Source: Triatoma infestans (taxonomy: Eukaryota; Arthropoda; Insecta; Hemiptera; Reduviidae). From it: a DNA stretch of 64,000 nt. Numbering within the stretch: position 1 is the stretch's first letter; every line of letters begins with the position of its first letter. Positions 54,307-64,000 of this stretch are shown one piece after another. A program made the translations under genes and the position numbers. The stretch is from assembly GCA_011037195.1 (NCBI GenBank), contig JAAEAF010001988.1, forward strand, positions 46,741 to 110,740. Reading direction: 5' to 3'. The notes under the pieces were generated by a model. It saw nothing but the letters and a program-made list of their open reading frames with translations, was not told where the DNA came from and did not search any database.

Positions 54307-55814
54307 ATTGAGTGGGTGAGAATCTGAAGCACATAGAATGCTATTCAGCTTGAGACTAGCCAGGTAGTTTAGCTTAATTAGTTACAGTACAATAGCTACA
54401 TTGTATATACTGTAGAGTGTACAGTAATAGTAGAAGATTTCAGAATGAAGGTATATATACCACATTTGGTATTATATGTATAAATATATTGTAGAGAGAT
54501 AGCTGAAGTTGTAAGAGACCATCATCTCTTCGGCTTACTAACTAATCTAACTAAAAACAAGCGCATAACCAACCACAAACTAAGAGAGAACGACCAACTT
54601 CTGCGTTAAGTAGTAAACCGTAGACAATGGAAAATAATACACTACCTTTGAATCTCCCATGTTTTTCATATCTCTAGCGTCATTAACCTAGCAAAATGAT
54701 TCCAAACTTTCTCCTGGCAGTTAGCAATATCACCAGATATTTATACCCACCGAAAAACCAACCGTATCTAATAATTAAGTAGTATATATGGCACAGATAT
54801 ATAAACGGATAATCTCTTTAATTATACATTAATAAATGCACCAATTTATTTCAAAAGACTTATATTAAGCAGATTAAATGAATATTAAGATAACTTATAA
54901 TAATACCATGACTTCACCTGTAGGTAAATTACTTAGAATTAATCGTTCAATTAATATTAATATCCCGAGTAAAGTTTAATCTTGCAATAAATATCCGGAG
55001 TTTTTGTAACAGCCATTTAAAGTAATGATTTATTAGAGAATTTGATGGAAATTAAATTATTTATGCTTCCCGCTTGAATCGTTTGTTAATTAATAATAAT
55101 CAATCATATATTATGAACAAAATTATATTTAAAACTGTGACATTATCAATGAGATCACCTCAAGTTCATAGTGCACTTCGATTGGTACTTTTTGTTGGCC
55201 AAAAATAATCTTTTTTATTCATAACTGCTGTGGTTGCATTCTCCATTCAAATTAAAATAATGACAATGGAAACAAACCTTACAAATCTTGAGAAATTGTT
55301 GGTTGGCAGGTTTTATGCTTAACCTGAGAATGACATTATTTGCATAAACAATTATTTTCTCAGCTGACTTTGCTGACTTTGTTGATGAAAACTAAAGTAT
55401 TTGCAAATGGAATTTTAGTCTGTTCAAGACTTGCAAACATTGAAGATCTTATTAATGCAGAAAAGCAATCAAGTTATAGATATAATAATGAAACTTATAA
55501 TGTTCATTTATCACAAAAAAAAACAAACCATTTATCTCAAAAATTAAAATGAATAATCGATTTTATGATAGTTAATTTTTATAAATTAATAAATTAAAAT
55601 AAACCTAAACAGAGGAAAAATCAATCCTTTGTCTTCAGTGCTCTTAGAAAAAAAAATTATACTGCCCGAAATGAACTTTAATTATATGGATGTGGCAAAA
55701 AAAAAGAAAAAGATTTTTAATCACTGTTTTAAAATATTCAGTTTTGATTGCTAAAGCTGGTTCTGAACTGAATGCAAAGAGCAGAAAGAAGGCAAGGGTC
55801 CTAGAAACTAACCG
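54307..55814. other. No gene recognised
   Basis: AT-rich. ORFs at 55340-55552 and 55690-55896 have no known motif, and the second runs into LINE sequence on the wrong strand. Confidence 0.5.
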
Positions 55815-56565
55815 TTATATTATTATTATTCAAGGAAGGGGAAGGCAAAAGCCTACACTATCCAAAGCCTCCCTGCGCCCAAATAGCTACCCCTAAAGAA
55901 TTACAACTACTGGGTCTCGAACAAAAGTCCAGTCCCAGGTTTTACCCATCTATGTTTCACCACAGACCGAACAAATCGGACCAAAACCTTAAAAAGACAT
56001 AGCTTAAGATCCTCTACCGATATCCTATTCCGGCCGAAAGACCTAAACCTAATCTCCTCACAGCCCAAACAATCCGTGGGTGATGCATGGGTGTTTCCTC
56101 CATCTCACAAACTCTAAAAAAGAGGTCAGGCATGATCCCATTATATAGAGATGTCTCCTTAAGCCACAATGCCCAGTGAGGATGCTCATCCATAAGGATG
56201 AGTGCTGTGAGATCATCCACGTCCGGAAGCCTGACAACATGTGCCAGAAGACACACTCTGGACCAAGGAAAGGAAGAGAGGCGCCTAATTTGGCAAACCT
56301 CTCCACCTCCTCATTCCCAAAGTTCCCATATGACCTGGAACCCAGACAAGAAGCACATCCTTCAATGAAGAAAGATCTTCCAGTCTTTTAGAACATTCCA
56401 ACAAATCTGGAAGTGAAGACACATGAGCTAAGCGCCTTCATCGCAGACTGGCTGTCCGAGCAGATAAAAAAAACCTTTTAAATTAGTGTTACGCACCCTC
56501 TCATCCAAAATACAGCAAAGTATTGCATAAACCTCAGCCTGGAAAAGTAACTGTTACAGAGAAAA
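55815..56565 (-). pseudogene. RNase H-bearing LINE 3' end with (AAT)n tail
   Basis: Minus strand: QAEVYAILCCILDERV near 56545-56500 (RNase H with the catalytic Glu), CSDSQSAMKAL near 56463-56430, ERFAKLGASLPFLGPE near 56303-56256, LTGHCGLRRHLYIMG near 56180-56136, then in another frame RVCEMEETPMHHP. The 3' untranslated part includes AGGGGTAGCTATTTGGGCGC and TTTGGATAGTGTAGGCTTTT and ends (AAT)n at 55815-55830. That stretch is the one shared with the SINE at 23681-23945. The coding part is frameshifted and dead. Confidence 0.85.
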
Positions 56566-56809
56566 CTATGTTAAAAATCATTTCTATTTTATTATTATTA
56601 TTATATTAAACTATTTTAAATTTTCTCTTATGCTACAACCCGTAATGATCTGAATTTTCCTGTTTTCCATGATCAAAAGAAATCTCGTTTTCCCGAATTC
56701 CAATCCTATACAGTAATTCATTTCTATCTTCTAATAGAACAACTTTCCTGCCCCACAATACCAGCTAATACTCTAAGGAGAATGAGTAGGAGATGATACG
56801 ATAAAATAA

Positions 56810-57465
56810 TGTACTAAGTTTCATGATAATAGCGTTGCCTTCTTCAATTTTATAGTTAGTATACCAAATTTAATGAAATTCGTCGATGTTTTTATGGAGA
56901 AAATAGCAAAAATTGAAGAAAACTGTTCAGTAAAAACGCATTTCTGGTCATCCGATTTTTCGAAAACTCCGAATTTCAACAACATATTTAATTCTAATTA
57001 ATATTATTTAGATGATAAAATTGTGTAATAAATTAAAAAAGCACTTTAGAGGACCCCTCTCCTCCAAAAGTACCCTTACATAAATTTACTGGAAGAAATG
57101 TTACAAATAAAAGTTGTAGCTCTTTGTATGCGTAGTTGATGTACTAAGTTTCAAAAAAATCGTTAAAACCACTTTTGAGAACATCGCAAAAAAGTAAAAA
57201 AAAAAAAAACATTCAGTAAAATGGTACTTCCGATTGAGGAATTTTGACAGATAACCTACTGTCGGATCCCATGGTGATACCTAAACGGAATATCAAGTTT
57301 GAACTTTCTACGATTTTTTTGTTTTTGATCTATGCTGTTCACACACACAGACCATTTTCTAAAAACCACTTTTTTGGACTCAGCGGACCTCAAAACGGAT
57401 ATTTCCGGAAAATTTGACACGATTACAATACTTCCTCTTTCTAGGCGTAAAAGAAAGTAAAAAGA
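56810..57465 (-). repeat. Dispersed repeat D, long copy
   Basis: Longest copy seen, about 650 bp. It runs from TTCATGATAATAGCGTTGCC to the hairpin ACTTCCTCTTTCTAGGCGTA at the other end, with AATATCAAGTTTGAACTTTC, CACACACACAGACC and GATATTTCCGGAAAATTTGA in between. Confidence 0.65.
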
Positions 57466-58004
57466 CTTCCGTTGGAGAATTTTAGGATATAAGGAGTGTA
57501 TTCAGTTGGCAGTGGATTTAGCGGAAAGCGAAGTTTTTAGCTGTCTAAAAGTGAAATGGGAAAACAGCAACGATACTTCCATGAATTACATTAGCAAGAA
57601 TGGGACAAATTGATTGATGAGTTTTGGGATAGACTGGCTATCAGTTAGGATTCTACAATAGCGTATTTGATATACTACACATTCAACACCTTCTGCAACG
57701 GATTTTACTTTCTCTTACTACTGGTAAGTAAGTGAGACACCAAAAGGTTTCATTTAACTAGGTACACATATCACTTTTATTCGAAACATTTTTCCGAGAG
57801 AGGTGATTGAGGAGGGATTTGTGGCTCCCGTCAAGAGGTTTCTCCCCTTCTTCTCTCCTAAAGGGCTATTTTAGTATTAATCGATAATCTTATCTATACA
57901 ATATTACCTAATAGCTTTTGCCCATGACTTGGTCCGCGTGCAATTCGTACTATACTTTCTAGATGTTTTTCGATTAGTTACGAATTTAAATTCCTGTTGA
58001 ATAC
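57466..58004. other. Start of another D copy; otherwise nothing
   Basis: CTTTCTCTTACTACTGGTAA near 57710 is the D hairpin, followed by CACTTTTATTCGAAACATTT. No gene recognised. Confidence 0.45.
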
Positions 58005-58485
58005 CTGATTATCACTAGAAATAAAAACGACTCATATACAACAGCTTACTTTATCCAACATGTACCTAAGGAGTCAAACTGTAGGGTTCTGCCAAGTGTT
58101 CCACCATCCTAAGGATTCAAACATTACAATCTAAAGAAACCATCGAACTATAAACCATAAACATTCATAGTGATCTCAACATTCCATTCATTTCTGACTT
58201 AATCATAACCCGATATAAGACATCCACAACACCCTAACCACGCACAACTCTCTTGTGAATTACCGCGTCGCCACTCTTCTCAAACTCTCCCCGACAATCT
58301 TCCTAAACGTCTCAAGGGATCCCTCGAGAATTATTCACGAGTTAATCTAGTGAGCGAAGTTCTTTTGCGAAGCGCTACATCTGGGTAGCTTCTCCACTCA
58401 TTTATTGTAAATGGTTTCCTCTACCATCTGTATTACTTGTGACCAAACCCTTGCTGCGTTGAAAAATAATAATTAAAAAAAAAAA
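58005..58485 (+). pseudogene. Decayed Jockey-like LINE 3' end
   Basis: Aligns with the end of the Jockey ORF at 45730-45999: ATTATCACTAGAAATAAAAA near the start, GGTTCTGCCAAGTGTTCCAC, and DLNIPFISDLIITRYKT near 58172-58222 against DLKIPFVHQFIKSRYKK. It ends in an A-rich tail at 58461-58485. Frameshifts and stops throughout. Confidence 0.7.
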
Positions 58486-60246
58486 TTGATATTTTGCTCG
58501 TTTCAGCTCCTTTTTTTTTTGCCTCCAATCATACATTAAATACAGATTTAAATATACCATACATCCGTCAAGAAATCCTATTCCGTTACAACAAATTTCA
58601 CAACAGTTTATCCTTTCATGTCAGTGGCTTCGTGAGTTACTTATTGAGTAAATCGGAGTTTCACTATTGAGTGACTTCTGCGCTCCCGTTTCTATTAATT
58701 GTCCACAATTAACAAATTTACTATTGTTAAGCGTATAACAGGTGTAAATATCAATAAATTAATTAATAAAAAAAAAAAAAAATTAAATACAAATTAAAAA
58801 AAGAAAACGAAACTGTGCATCCATCAAAACAATTACCAAAAAAATGTGCATACAATTATTCTCAGTAGTGAAAACTTGCCTGAAAGGCTGTTCATAAAAA
58901 AATGACACAAATGACTCACTGTCTAACACCAAATGTAGCGGTGGTAAGTGTACAGTATATTAATTTAAATGAATATCAAATTTGTTGATCGATTGTTAAT
59001 ATAATTAATATTACATACAATAAATTTCTTTTGCTTTTATTAAATACATTCTGATATCTCTAAGATTAATCTACTAATTTATTGGTCATAAAATTGTAAT
59101 ATTTATTAAAGTTTATAACCCCTATATATACAAACAATGCTTTACATAACAAAAGAGCTACAACACTCTATGGAGTGTTTCATTTGGATGATGTAATTCC
59201 ATAGCATATGTATGTAACAAGACAAGCAGGTATTGTTAAGTATTCAAGCTCAAAGTGATTGGTCCTGAAAGGGTAGTTATGGTTGGGCACTTATACCATT
59301 AACAAAGCTACACAACTACTACACGCCAGAGAATTTTGTATTAAACACTAAATTACAACAATAACATTTAATAATATATAATTTACTCAAGAAATTTGAA
59401 TTTGGTGCTTTACAATTATTTTGATATTCTAATGTACATAAACTGTTAATTATTCACAGCTGTAAAACCCATTAATGGTGTGTTTTTGTTTTAATGAAAA
59501 TATAAAGATTACCCTTGGCATTTCACTACCATTAATATCTTAACGAAATTCCAAAGAAATTTACATTTAATTTTCAAAATGTATGATTTGATCATCATTT
59601 TCCTAAAATAAATATTGAATAATATATTTCAAATTTAATATCTATGCATATATATATTTCTTATGAATCGTATTCACATTAAATTTTCCAGTTTATTCTA
59701 CTTAAATATATCATATTCCATTGGCCACTAAAACTGTATTTTTCATGCAATATTTTACATTATGTGTAGGCATTTAGATATCGCTTACCACCAACTTTTT
59801 ATTTCTATTCGAACAAATCAGCACCAAGAATAGACTAATAATAATTTCTATAAAGTAAAATTTATCTCAGCATTAGCCACATTTTTATCATGAATTTTAT
59901 AATTTTATTTGAATTAATGCTAAATATTTTACAATCTACAAATATCAATTTTTGTTTAATTTAGTATATAAGAATGGTCTCCAATTTTCAAGATGCACTC
60001 TGCAAAATTTATATTTCATTGTGTGATCACAGTCAGTTGTGTATCTCGAAATAAAAATGTACAAAGGGATAAAAAATTCACCCCGAGAAAAGCAATAAAT
60101 TTGGTGAAACATCAATGAAAATTTGGAAAAAAACTTTTTTCTGTGACAAAGCCTCATCAACCATTTTACAATATTAAGACATTATTTATGATATTCTGAT
60201 AATTTAATTTTAATCACAATTTGTCCTCATTCTTTTTTCCTTTAAT
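58486..60246. other. No gene recognised; very AT-rich
   Basis: No repeat or ORF of note; the 71-codon minus ORF at 59945-60160 has no motif. Confidence 0.5.
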
Positions 60247-60302
60247 ACACGCTATACATCAGAGACATTTTCCTTGATAGCCTGCTTCTTTTTGTGGTCA
60301 TC

Positions 60303-60332
60303 GACTTGTTTCGGGCGTTCGCCTATCATCAG
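60303..60332 (-). ncRNA. Hammerhead motif, stem III lost
   Basis: Minus strand: CUGAUGA is canonical, stem II AGGC-GAAC-GCCC (three pairs plus A-C), GAAA present, but the palindrome reads ACAAGU and not ACCGGU, so stem III cannot form with itself. Confidence 0.6.
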
Positions 60333-60622
60333 AATGTTTTTGCCAAACAGTGTTATAACATAGACTTGCAAAGAGCAAATACAGTTGATACATTGGATTT
60401 AAGTGCTTTTGTTATGACCTACCTAGGTTAAGAGGGGTGTTGCTACCTGAATGGGAAAACAATTATAAGGACACATAAAGGACCGAAACATAGTTTTCCC
60501 ATTCAGTAGCAACACCCCTCTTAACCTAGTTAAGTCATAACAAAAACGTTTTTAAAATCCAGTGAATCAACTGTATTTGCTCTGTGCAAATCTATGTTAT
60601 TACACTGTTTGACAAAAACATC

Positions 60623-60652
60623 CAGATGATGGGCGAACGCCCGAAACCGGTC
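60623..60652 (+). ncRNA. Hammerhead motif, U4 mutated
   Basis: CAGAUGA in place of CUGAUGA (core U4 to A), then GGGC-GAAC-GCCC, GAAA and ACCGGUC intact, and GAUG for stem I. Expected to be inactive. Its partner arm has the reverse defect. Confidence 0.6.
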
Positions 60653-60857
60653 GATGACCACAAAAAGAAGCAGGTTATCATGGAAAATGTCTCTGATGCT
60701 TTCCAGGTCTGCAGAACTAACCAGAACAACACGCTATACACATAGTTCTATAACCTTATTAACCTCCTACATACAGTCAACCAGTATGGTTTGTGACTTA
60801 AACTTATATTTAAAAGATGTTAGAGTTTACGTCAAAAAATTGATAATAAACCTTACT

Positions 60858-60874
60858 CTGACGAAAAACTGGTC
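60858..60874 (+). repeat. Hammerhead relic without stem II
   Basis: CTGACGAAAAACTGGTC: CUGA joins directly to a CGAAA-like and CUGGUC segment with stem II deleted. The following CAGAACCAAAACAATGAAG and GGATAAAATCATAGG match subfamily 2 at 53370-53530. Confidence 0.5.
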
Positions 60875-60920
60875 AGAACCAAAACAATGAAGTATGCTAA
60901 TCACGGATAAAATCATAGGA

Positions 60921-61160
60921 GTTGTGGTCAAAGCTGGAAAGCATCAGAGACATTTTTCGTGGTAGCCTGCTTCATTTTGTGATCATTGACCGGTTTCGGG
61001 CGTTCGCCCATCTTCAGGATGCGTTTTTTAGACAGTGTGACAACACAGACTTGCACAGAGCAAATTCAGTTTTTCACACTGACTGGTGTTTTTAACTGAC
61101 AGTTAAGCAGACTAACAGTTTAGGCACAAAATGAAGCAGGCTACCACGGAAAATGTCTCT
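60921..61160. mobile_element. Hammerhead foldback element with perfect 15-bp target duplication
   Basis: Flanked by GATAAAATCATAGGA at 60906-60920 and 61161-61175, identical over 15 bp. The left end is GTTGTGGTCAAAGCTGGAAA and the left arm carries the hammerhead. The right arm is reduced to AAAATGAAGCAGGCTACCAC and GGAAAATGTCTCT. It sits inside an older subfamily-2 repeat, whose sequence resumes exactly after the duplication (TGTTATCCAGCATTGTGGAC). Confidence 0.9.
60988..61017 (-). ncRNA. Minimal hammerhead ribozyme motif
   Basis: Minus strand: CUGAAGA, extra U, GGGC-GAAC-GCCC, GAAA, ACCGGUC complete. Stem I can pair AUC-side bases with AAUG (three pairs). It lies in the most recent of the inserted elements by its duplication. 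Confidence 0.7.
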
Positions 61161-61175
61161 GATAAAATCATAGGA

Positions 61176-61519
61176 TGTTATCCAGCATTGTGGACCCAAC
61201 CACATATTCAACAACAGGCAGCCAAGCGGACACCACTATGAGGATATAAGACATTCAAAACAAGATTTTACGTACTACTACAATAATGTCCCTAGTATAT
61301 CACTAACACAACGCTCCACACACCGATTTCCTATTCATAAACGAGTCTGACAGAACAACTCTACACAAGATTCCACAGCAAACTACTCGTAGGTATACAC
61401 TAACTGTCCTCCCTCAAAATACCTGGGAATCCTTCCAAACGTTTAAAGCGGCGCTGGCCAAGAAACCTCCTGATCGAGCAAGAGACGTAACCCCTGTCAA
61501 CGGATTGAACCCCTAAAAT
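61176..61519. other. Continuation of subfamily-2 repeat; no gene
   Basis: CCAGCATTGTGGACCCAACC near 61183 matches 8500-8520 on minus. The rest to 61510 is less AT-rich with short frames (for example PQNTWESFQTFKAALAKK) but no known domain. Confidence 0.4.
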
Positions 61520-61915
61520 CTTGATTTGTGAGAAAAATTACACTGATAAACATTTATGTGTGCAGACAGTATACAAAGTTTAATGAAAACCGTTGAAACT
61601 GTATCAAAGAAAGCTAGAAAAGCTAAAACAAAACATACAATAAAGACGTAGTTTCGGTTAATGGATTTTGGTCGAAACCTTCGTGTTAGATGCTTTAGTG
61701 TTATCCAAACAGAATCCCAAATGCGATTTTTCATTTGAGATATGTTCGCACACAACATACACTCAAACCATTCGATAAAAAGATATTTTTCTCTTTTCCA
61801 TACTCAGAGGACTTCAAAACATACTTATATTCAATGGTGAAAACAAAACTTTGAAAATTTGAAGCGATCGTAATATTTACACTTACTGCAAATAAGAGAA
61901 AGTAATAAATGTATT
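61520..61915 (-). repeat. Dispersed repeat D
   Basis: GTGTGCAGACAGTATACAAA, AATCCCAAATGCGATTTTTC, and a decayed hairpin TTTACACTTACTGCAAATAA near 61875. The ORF 61513-61758 is incidental. Confidence 0.55.
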
Positions 61916-62504
61916 TTAGAAAAGAAAAATAAAAATTTTGCTATTAAAATTAATTAAGAGTACTTTTTTAATTAATACAATAGTATAAATAATGACTACA
62001 TGCCCCGGCAAATAACTTTAAACCCAAAGGATAAAAAAGAACAAAGTTTCAATTAACATAAGACCAAGATAAAGCTTAATGAAAAATAGCTGTTTCAGTT
62101 TAATTAGAATTTAGAATTGAGAAAAAGTATAAAGATTAATTTTTGTCAACTTGGTGATTTTTTTTCAGAAAAATTGATTGTACCGGAGCTTTTTTTTTTA
62201 TAATACGTACCTATACTTTTTTTTTTTTTATAAGCAAGTTTATCGAGTACTTCGTTTAAAAAGTAATCTATCTTAATACTTATCTTAATGTTACTTTTGT
62301 TTAACTGACATTATTTTGCGATGAAAACTTTTTGTTAATTTTGTGTCCCAGTATAATTTATAATTATTGTTCCACAAAAATAATATTCCTGTATTCTAGA
62401 ATCTCTCCTATTGAACAGAAGTTCTGTGTTTAGGAAAGCGCCAATAATTTTTATATTCAGTAACCTTATGTTTGTTTTATCGATTACTTTTCTTTTTTTG
62501 TGTG
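61916..62504. other. No gene recognised
   Basis: AT-rich with poly(T) runs near 62190-62229. Confidence 0.5.
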
Positions 62505-63292
62505 TGTAGTGGGATCAGATGTCTTGGAGAGGGTTATGATGCGATGAATAGTTGGGAGTTAGTTAGAGATTTTTAGAGAGTTGTTACTCAAAATGTGAAC
62601 TACTAATTTACGAAAATAGATATATATTTTAACAATAAATTAAACGTTTGAAAAGATATAACTACAATTAATTTAAAATGATTTAAAAGGTAACTAGAAT
62701 GCACAACTATAATGATTGATAAATAAATATATGTTTAAATACTTTGATAGGGACGCGCTCCGATGTATGAACTATGTCACTGCTAGAATCTTGATGATAC
62801 GCTGATGAAATACTGAAGAATAATCCTCCCCTCTTTCTGTGGAGAGACGTTAAATTGCCAACACTCACACATTGACAAGTGTGTAATTACGAGTCACACT
62901 AAAACATCTCTTGCCGTGTGTTGAACCTAGGTCTTGAATAGGTCGGTGAACAGGTGTGGCAACAGGTGATGGCGGTTATCAAAGGACTGTAGCCAGGTGG
63001 TCTTTTGAGTGTTTGTTTATTGGCGGTTATCAAAAGACTGTAGCCAGGGGGTCTTTTGAGTGATTTGTTGACCCTTGTATATGGCCAGGTGGCTTCTGTA
63101 TACTGACCGTATAATGACCCTTTTAAAAGGGTTTCTTGTTGAAAGCGTTGTGTCTTTGGCGGTCCCTTTGACCGTGCACTGGCCGCACCTCTTGACCTGA
63201 ATAATAGCGACTGGCTGGCACCACAAGTTATAATTTTTATAATTAAAAATTATATATTTTCCTTCTTGTTATCACTCCTTCTTGTTATCACA
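62505..63292 (+). repeat. LTR-like repeat C, copy 3
   Basis: TGTAGTGGGATCAGATGTCT start, TAGGGACGCGCTCCGATG, TCACACTAAAACATCTCT and CCAGGTGGCTTCTGTAT blocks shared with 3849-4476. It is longer owing to a 51-bp tandem duplication (TGGCGGTTATCAAAGGACTG... at 62970-63020 and 63021-63072). The end is placed at TTGTTATCACA. Minus ORF 63017-63226 is incidental. Confidence 0.55.
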
Positions 63293-63419
63293 TTAAATTT
63301 GGATATTATACCAAACTTTGCTCTCTGAATATTAGTTGCAGTGCTTAGCTTGATTTTTTTTTTATTGCCTATATTAAAACAATACTACAAGTTGTGGCTT
63401 CTCTATCTACCCCATCCTA

Positions 63420-64000
63420 GGGCAGCATCTTGGTACCCATTTATATACAATTTATAATGTTGACATCCCCCTACAGCCCTACACAAACTTATTATCTTAG
63501 CTTATTATTCATTTTATTCATCTTAGCTGTTGTTGCAGCAATCCTTTCACCCCATAGCGATCCCGTTCTCTCCAGGCGCTCTTTGCAAACCAATCACCGC
63601 TCACCTCAATCCTAGTTAACAGAATGGAGAATAAAAAATCAACCCTAATAAGTCCCACAAGCATCTCACATAGAATCAATCCCCAAAAGAGATTTAAACA
63701 AATCATCTCAACCAACGCTTCAGTTTTCTGACTAGACTTCTTGACAAACGCTCTAAACTAATACTAGCTGAACGAAACATGTTTTTATATATCACTGATC
63801 GCTTCAATATGGAATCCATATGGGCTAGAGCTATACGGCACTGCTAAACATACTAATCTCAGTAGAACCCTTCAAACCCTTCAGTAAAATAATTCTCCGT
63901 CATATATCGACACCACTTTTTGTGATCTCCAACCACACCATTCACATGCACCTGAAGATCCCGTTTGTCAAAAATTTCGCAAAATCCCCTTACAACAAAA
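63420..64000 (+). pseudogene. Decayed Jockey-like LINE, cut by the window end
   Basis: PIYIQFIMLTSPYSPTQTYY aligns with LLYIFYTADIPFHPKTI of the Jockey ORF. AAILSPHSDPVLSRRSLQTN then aligns with CVIAPNPDPVSASRALQSH, with TEWRIKNQP against IRWRIKVNP. Further on LLDKRSKLILAERN aligns with LLDRRSKLSLENK, and LKIPFVKNFAKSPYNK with LKIPFVHQFIKSRYKK at the window end. The catalytic YADD stretch is lost and stops and frameshifts are frequent. The missing part between 63640 and 63720 is an internal deletion. Confidence 0.8.

Larger units (their letters stand above)
60259..60728. mobile_element. Long foldback element with hammerhead motifs, 12-bp target duplication
   Basis: Two inverted arms of about 200 bp (60259-60468 and about 60510-60704), roughly 90% identical by eye, around a short centre. 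They include the block AAGAGGGGTGTTGCTAC near the centre and TCAGAGACATTTTCC at the tip. The right end extends a further 25 bp (TTTCCAGGTCTGCAGAACTA). Flanks ACACGCTATACA at 60247-60258 and 60729-60740 are identical 12-bp direct repeats. No ORF. Confidence 0.85.

Noticed and set aside
56014..56306. Two overlapping minus ORFs of about 80 codons as separate genes
   Set aside because: They are one RNase H-bearing LINE tail read in two frames after a frameshift.
60259..61160. Penelope reverse transcriptase linked to the hammerhead elements
   Set aside because: Searched by eye on both strands for a reverse-transcriptase or GIY-YIG motif near the elements; none found, so the Penelope link stays an inference.
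1..64000. Bacterial-type systems (CRISPR arrays, operons, phage)
   Set aside because: No regularly spaced repeats, no dense long ORFs; everything points to an animal nuclear genome.

Overview
The window looks like AT-rich nuclear DNA of an arthropod, most likely an insect. A hemipteran is possible, but that is only an impression from the repeat types. I found no intact host gene. What can be recognised is almost all transposable-element debris on both strands: non-LTR retrotransposons (Jockey-like, RTE-like and RNase H-bearing I/R1-like), tRNA-derived SINEs, mariner elements, a Helitron, several LTR families, foldback elements and one nuclear copy of mitochondrial nad4. Nearly every coding remnant is broken by stops, frameshifts or truncation. 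The main exception is a Jockey-type reverse transcriptase tail at 44917-45999, which is open and flanked by a perfect 12-bp target duplication.

Layout. 1-5.5 kb: mitochondrial nad4 relic, SINE, LINE tail, LTR pieces. 7.4-8.2 kb: mariner that has lost its catalytic domain. 8.5-10.9 kb: relic of a ribozyme-bearing repeat, a putative 1.45-kb solo LTR, and a foldback element with a hammerhead-like motif in each arm. 11.8-13.5 kb: two LINE tails. 14.7-20.2 kb: LTR, 33-bp hairpin, I-like LINE with an (AAT)n tail, LTR, SINE. 21.5-24.3 kb: LINE on minus, dispersed repeat, SINE, hammerhead element. 25-31.7 kb: a 55-bp duplication, an unrecognised ORF, LTR, dispersed repeats, a MITE. 32-38.8 kb: LINE and SINE pieces and nested LTRs. 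39.6-43 kb: dispersed repeat and a possible LINE ORF1 fragment. 44.9-46.3 kb: young Jockey insertion. 47.0-48.0 kb: mariner that has lost its DNA-binding domain. 49.4-50.4 kb: deleted Helitron. 51-53.5 kb: repeats, two unknown ORFs, a second hammerhead subfamily. 55.8-58.5 kb: LINE, dispersed repeat, Jockey tail. 60.2-61.2 kb: two hammerhead elements with clear target-site duplications. 61.5-64 kb: dispersed repeat, LTR, Jockey remnant.

The most interesting system is a group of short foldback elements whose arms carry a minimal type-I hammerhead-ribozyme motif: CUGANGA, a 4-bp stem II, GAAA, and a palindromic ACCGGU stem III before the cleavage site. One copy shows a compensatory base-pair change in stem II. 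Three insertions have 12-15 bp target-site duplications (two perfect, one with a single mismatch). Minimal dimer-type hammerheads of this kind are known from the terminal repeats of Penelope-like retroelements; no Penelope-type reverse transcriptase was recognised here. A second theme is SINE modularity: copies with the same tRNA head and body carry two different 3' tails, one of which matches the 3' end of a LINE in the same window.

All calls were made by eye. Boundaries of old repeats are approximate unless a duplication or terminal repeat is stated.
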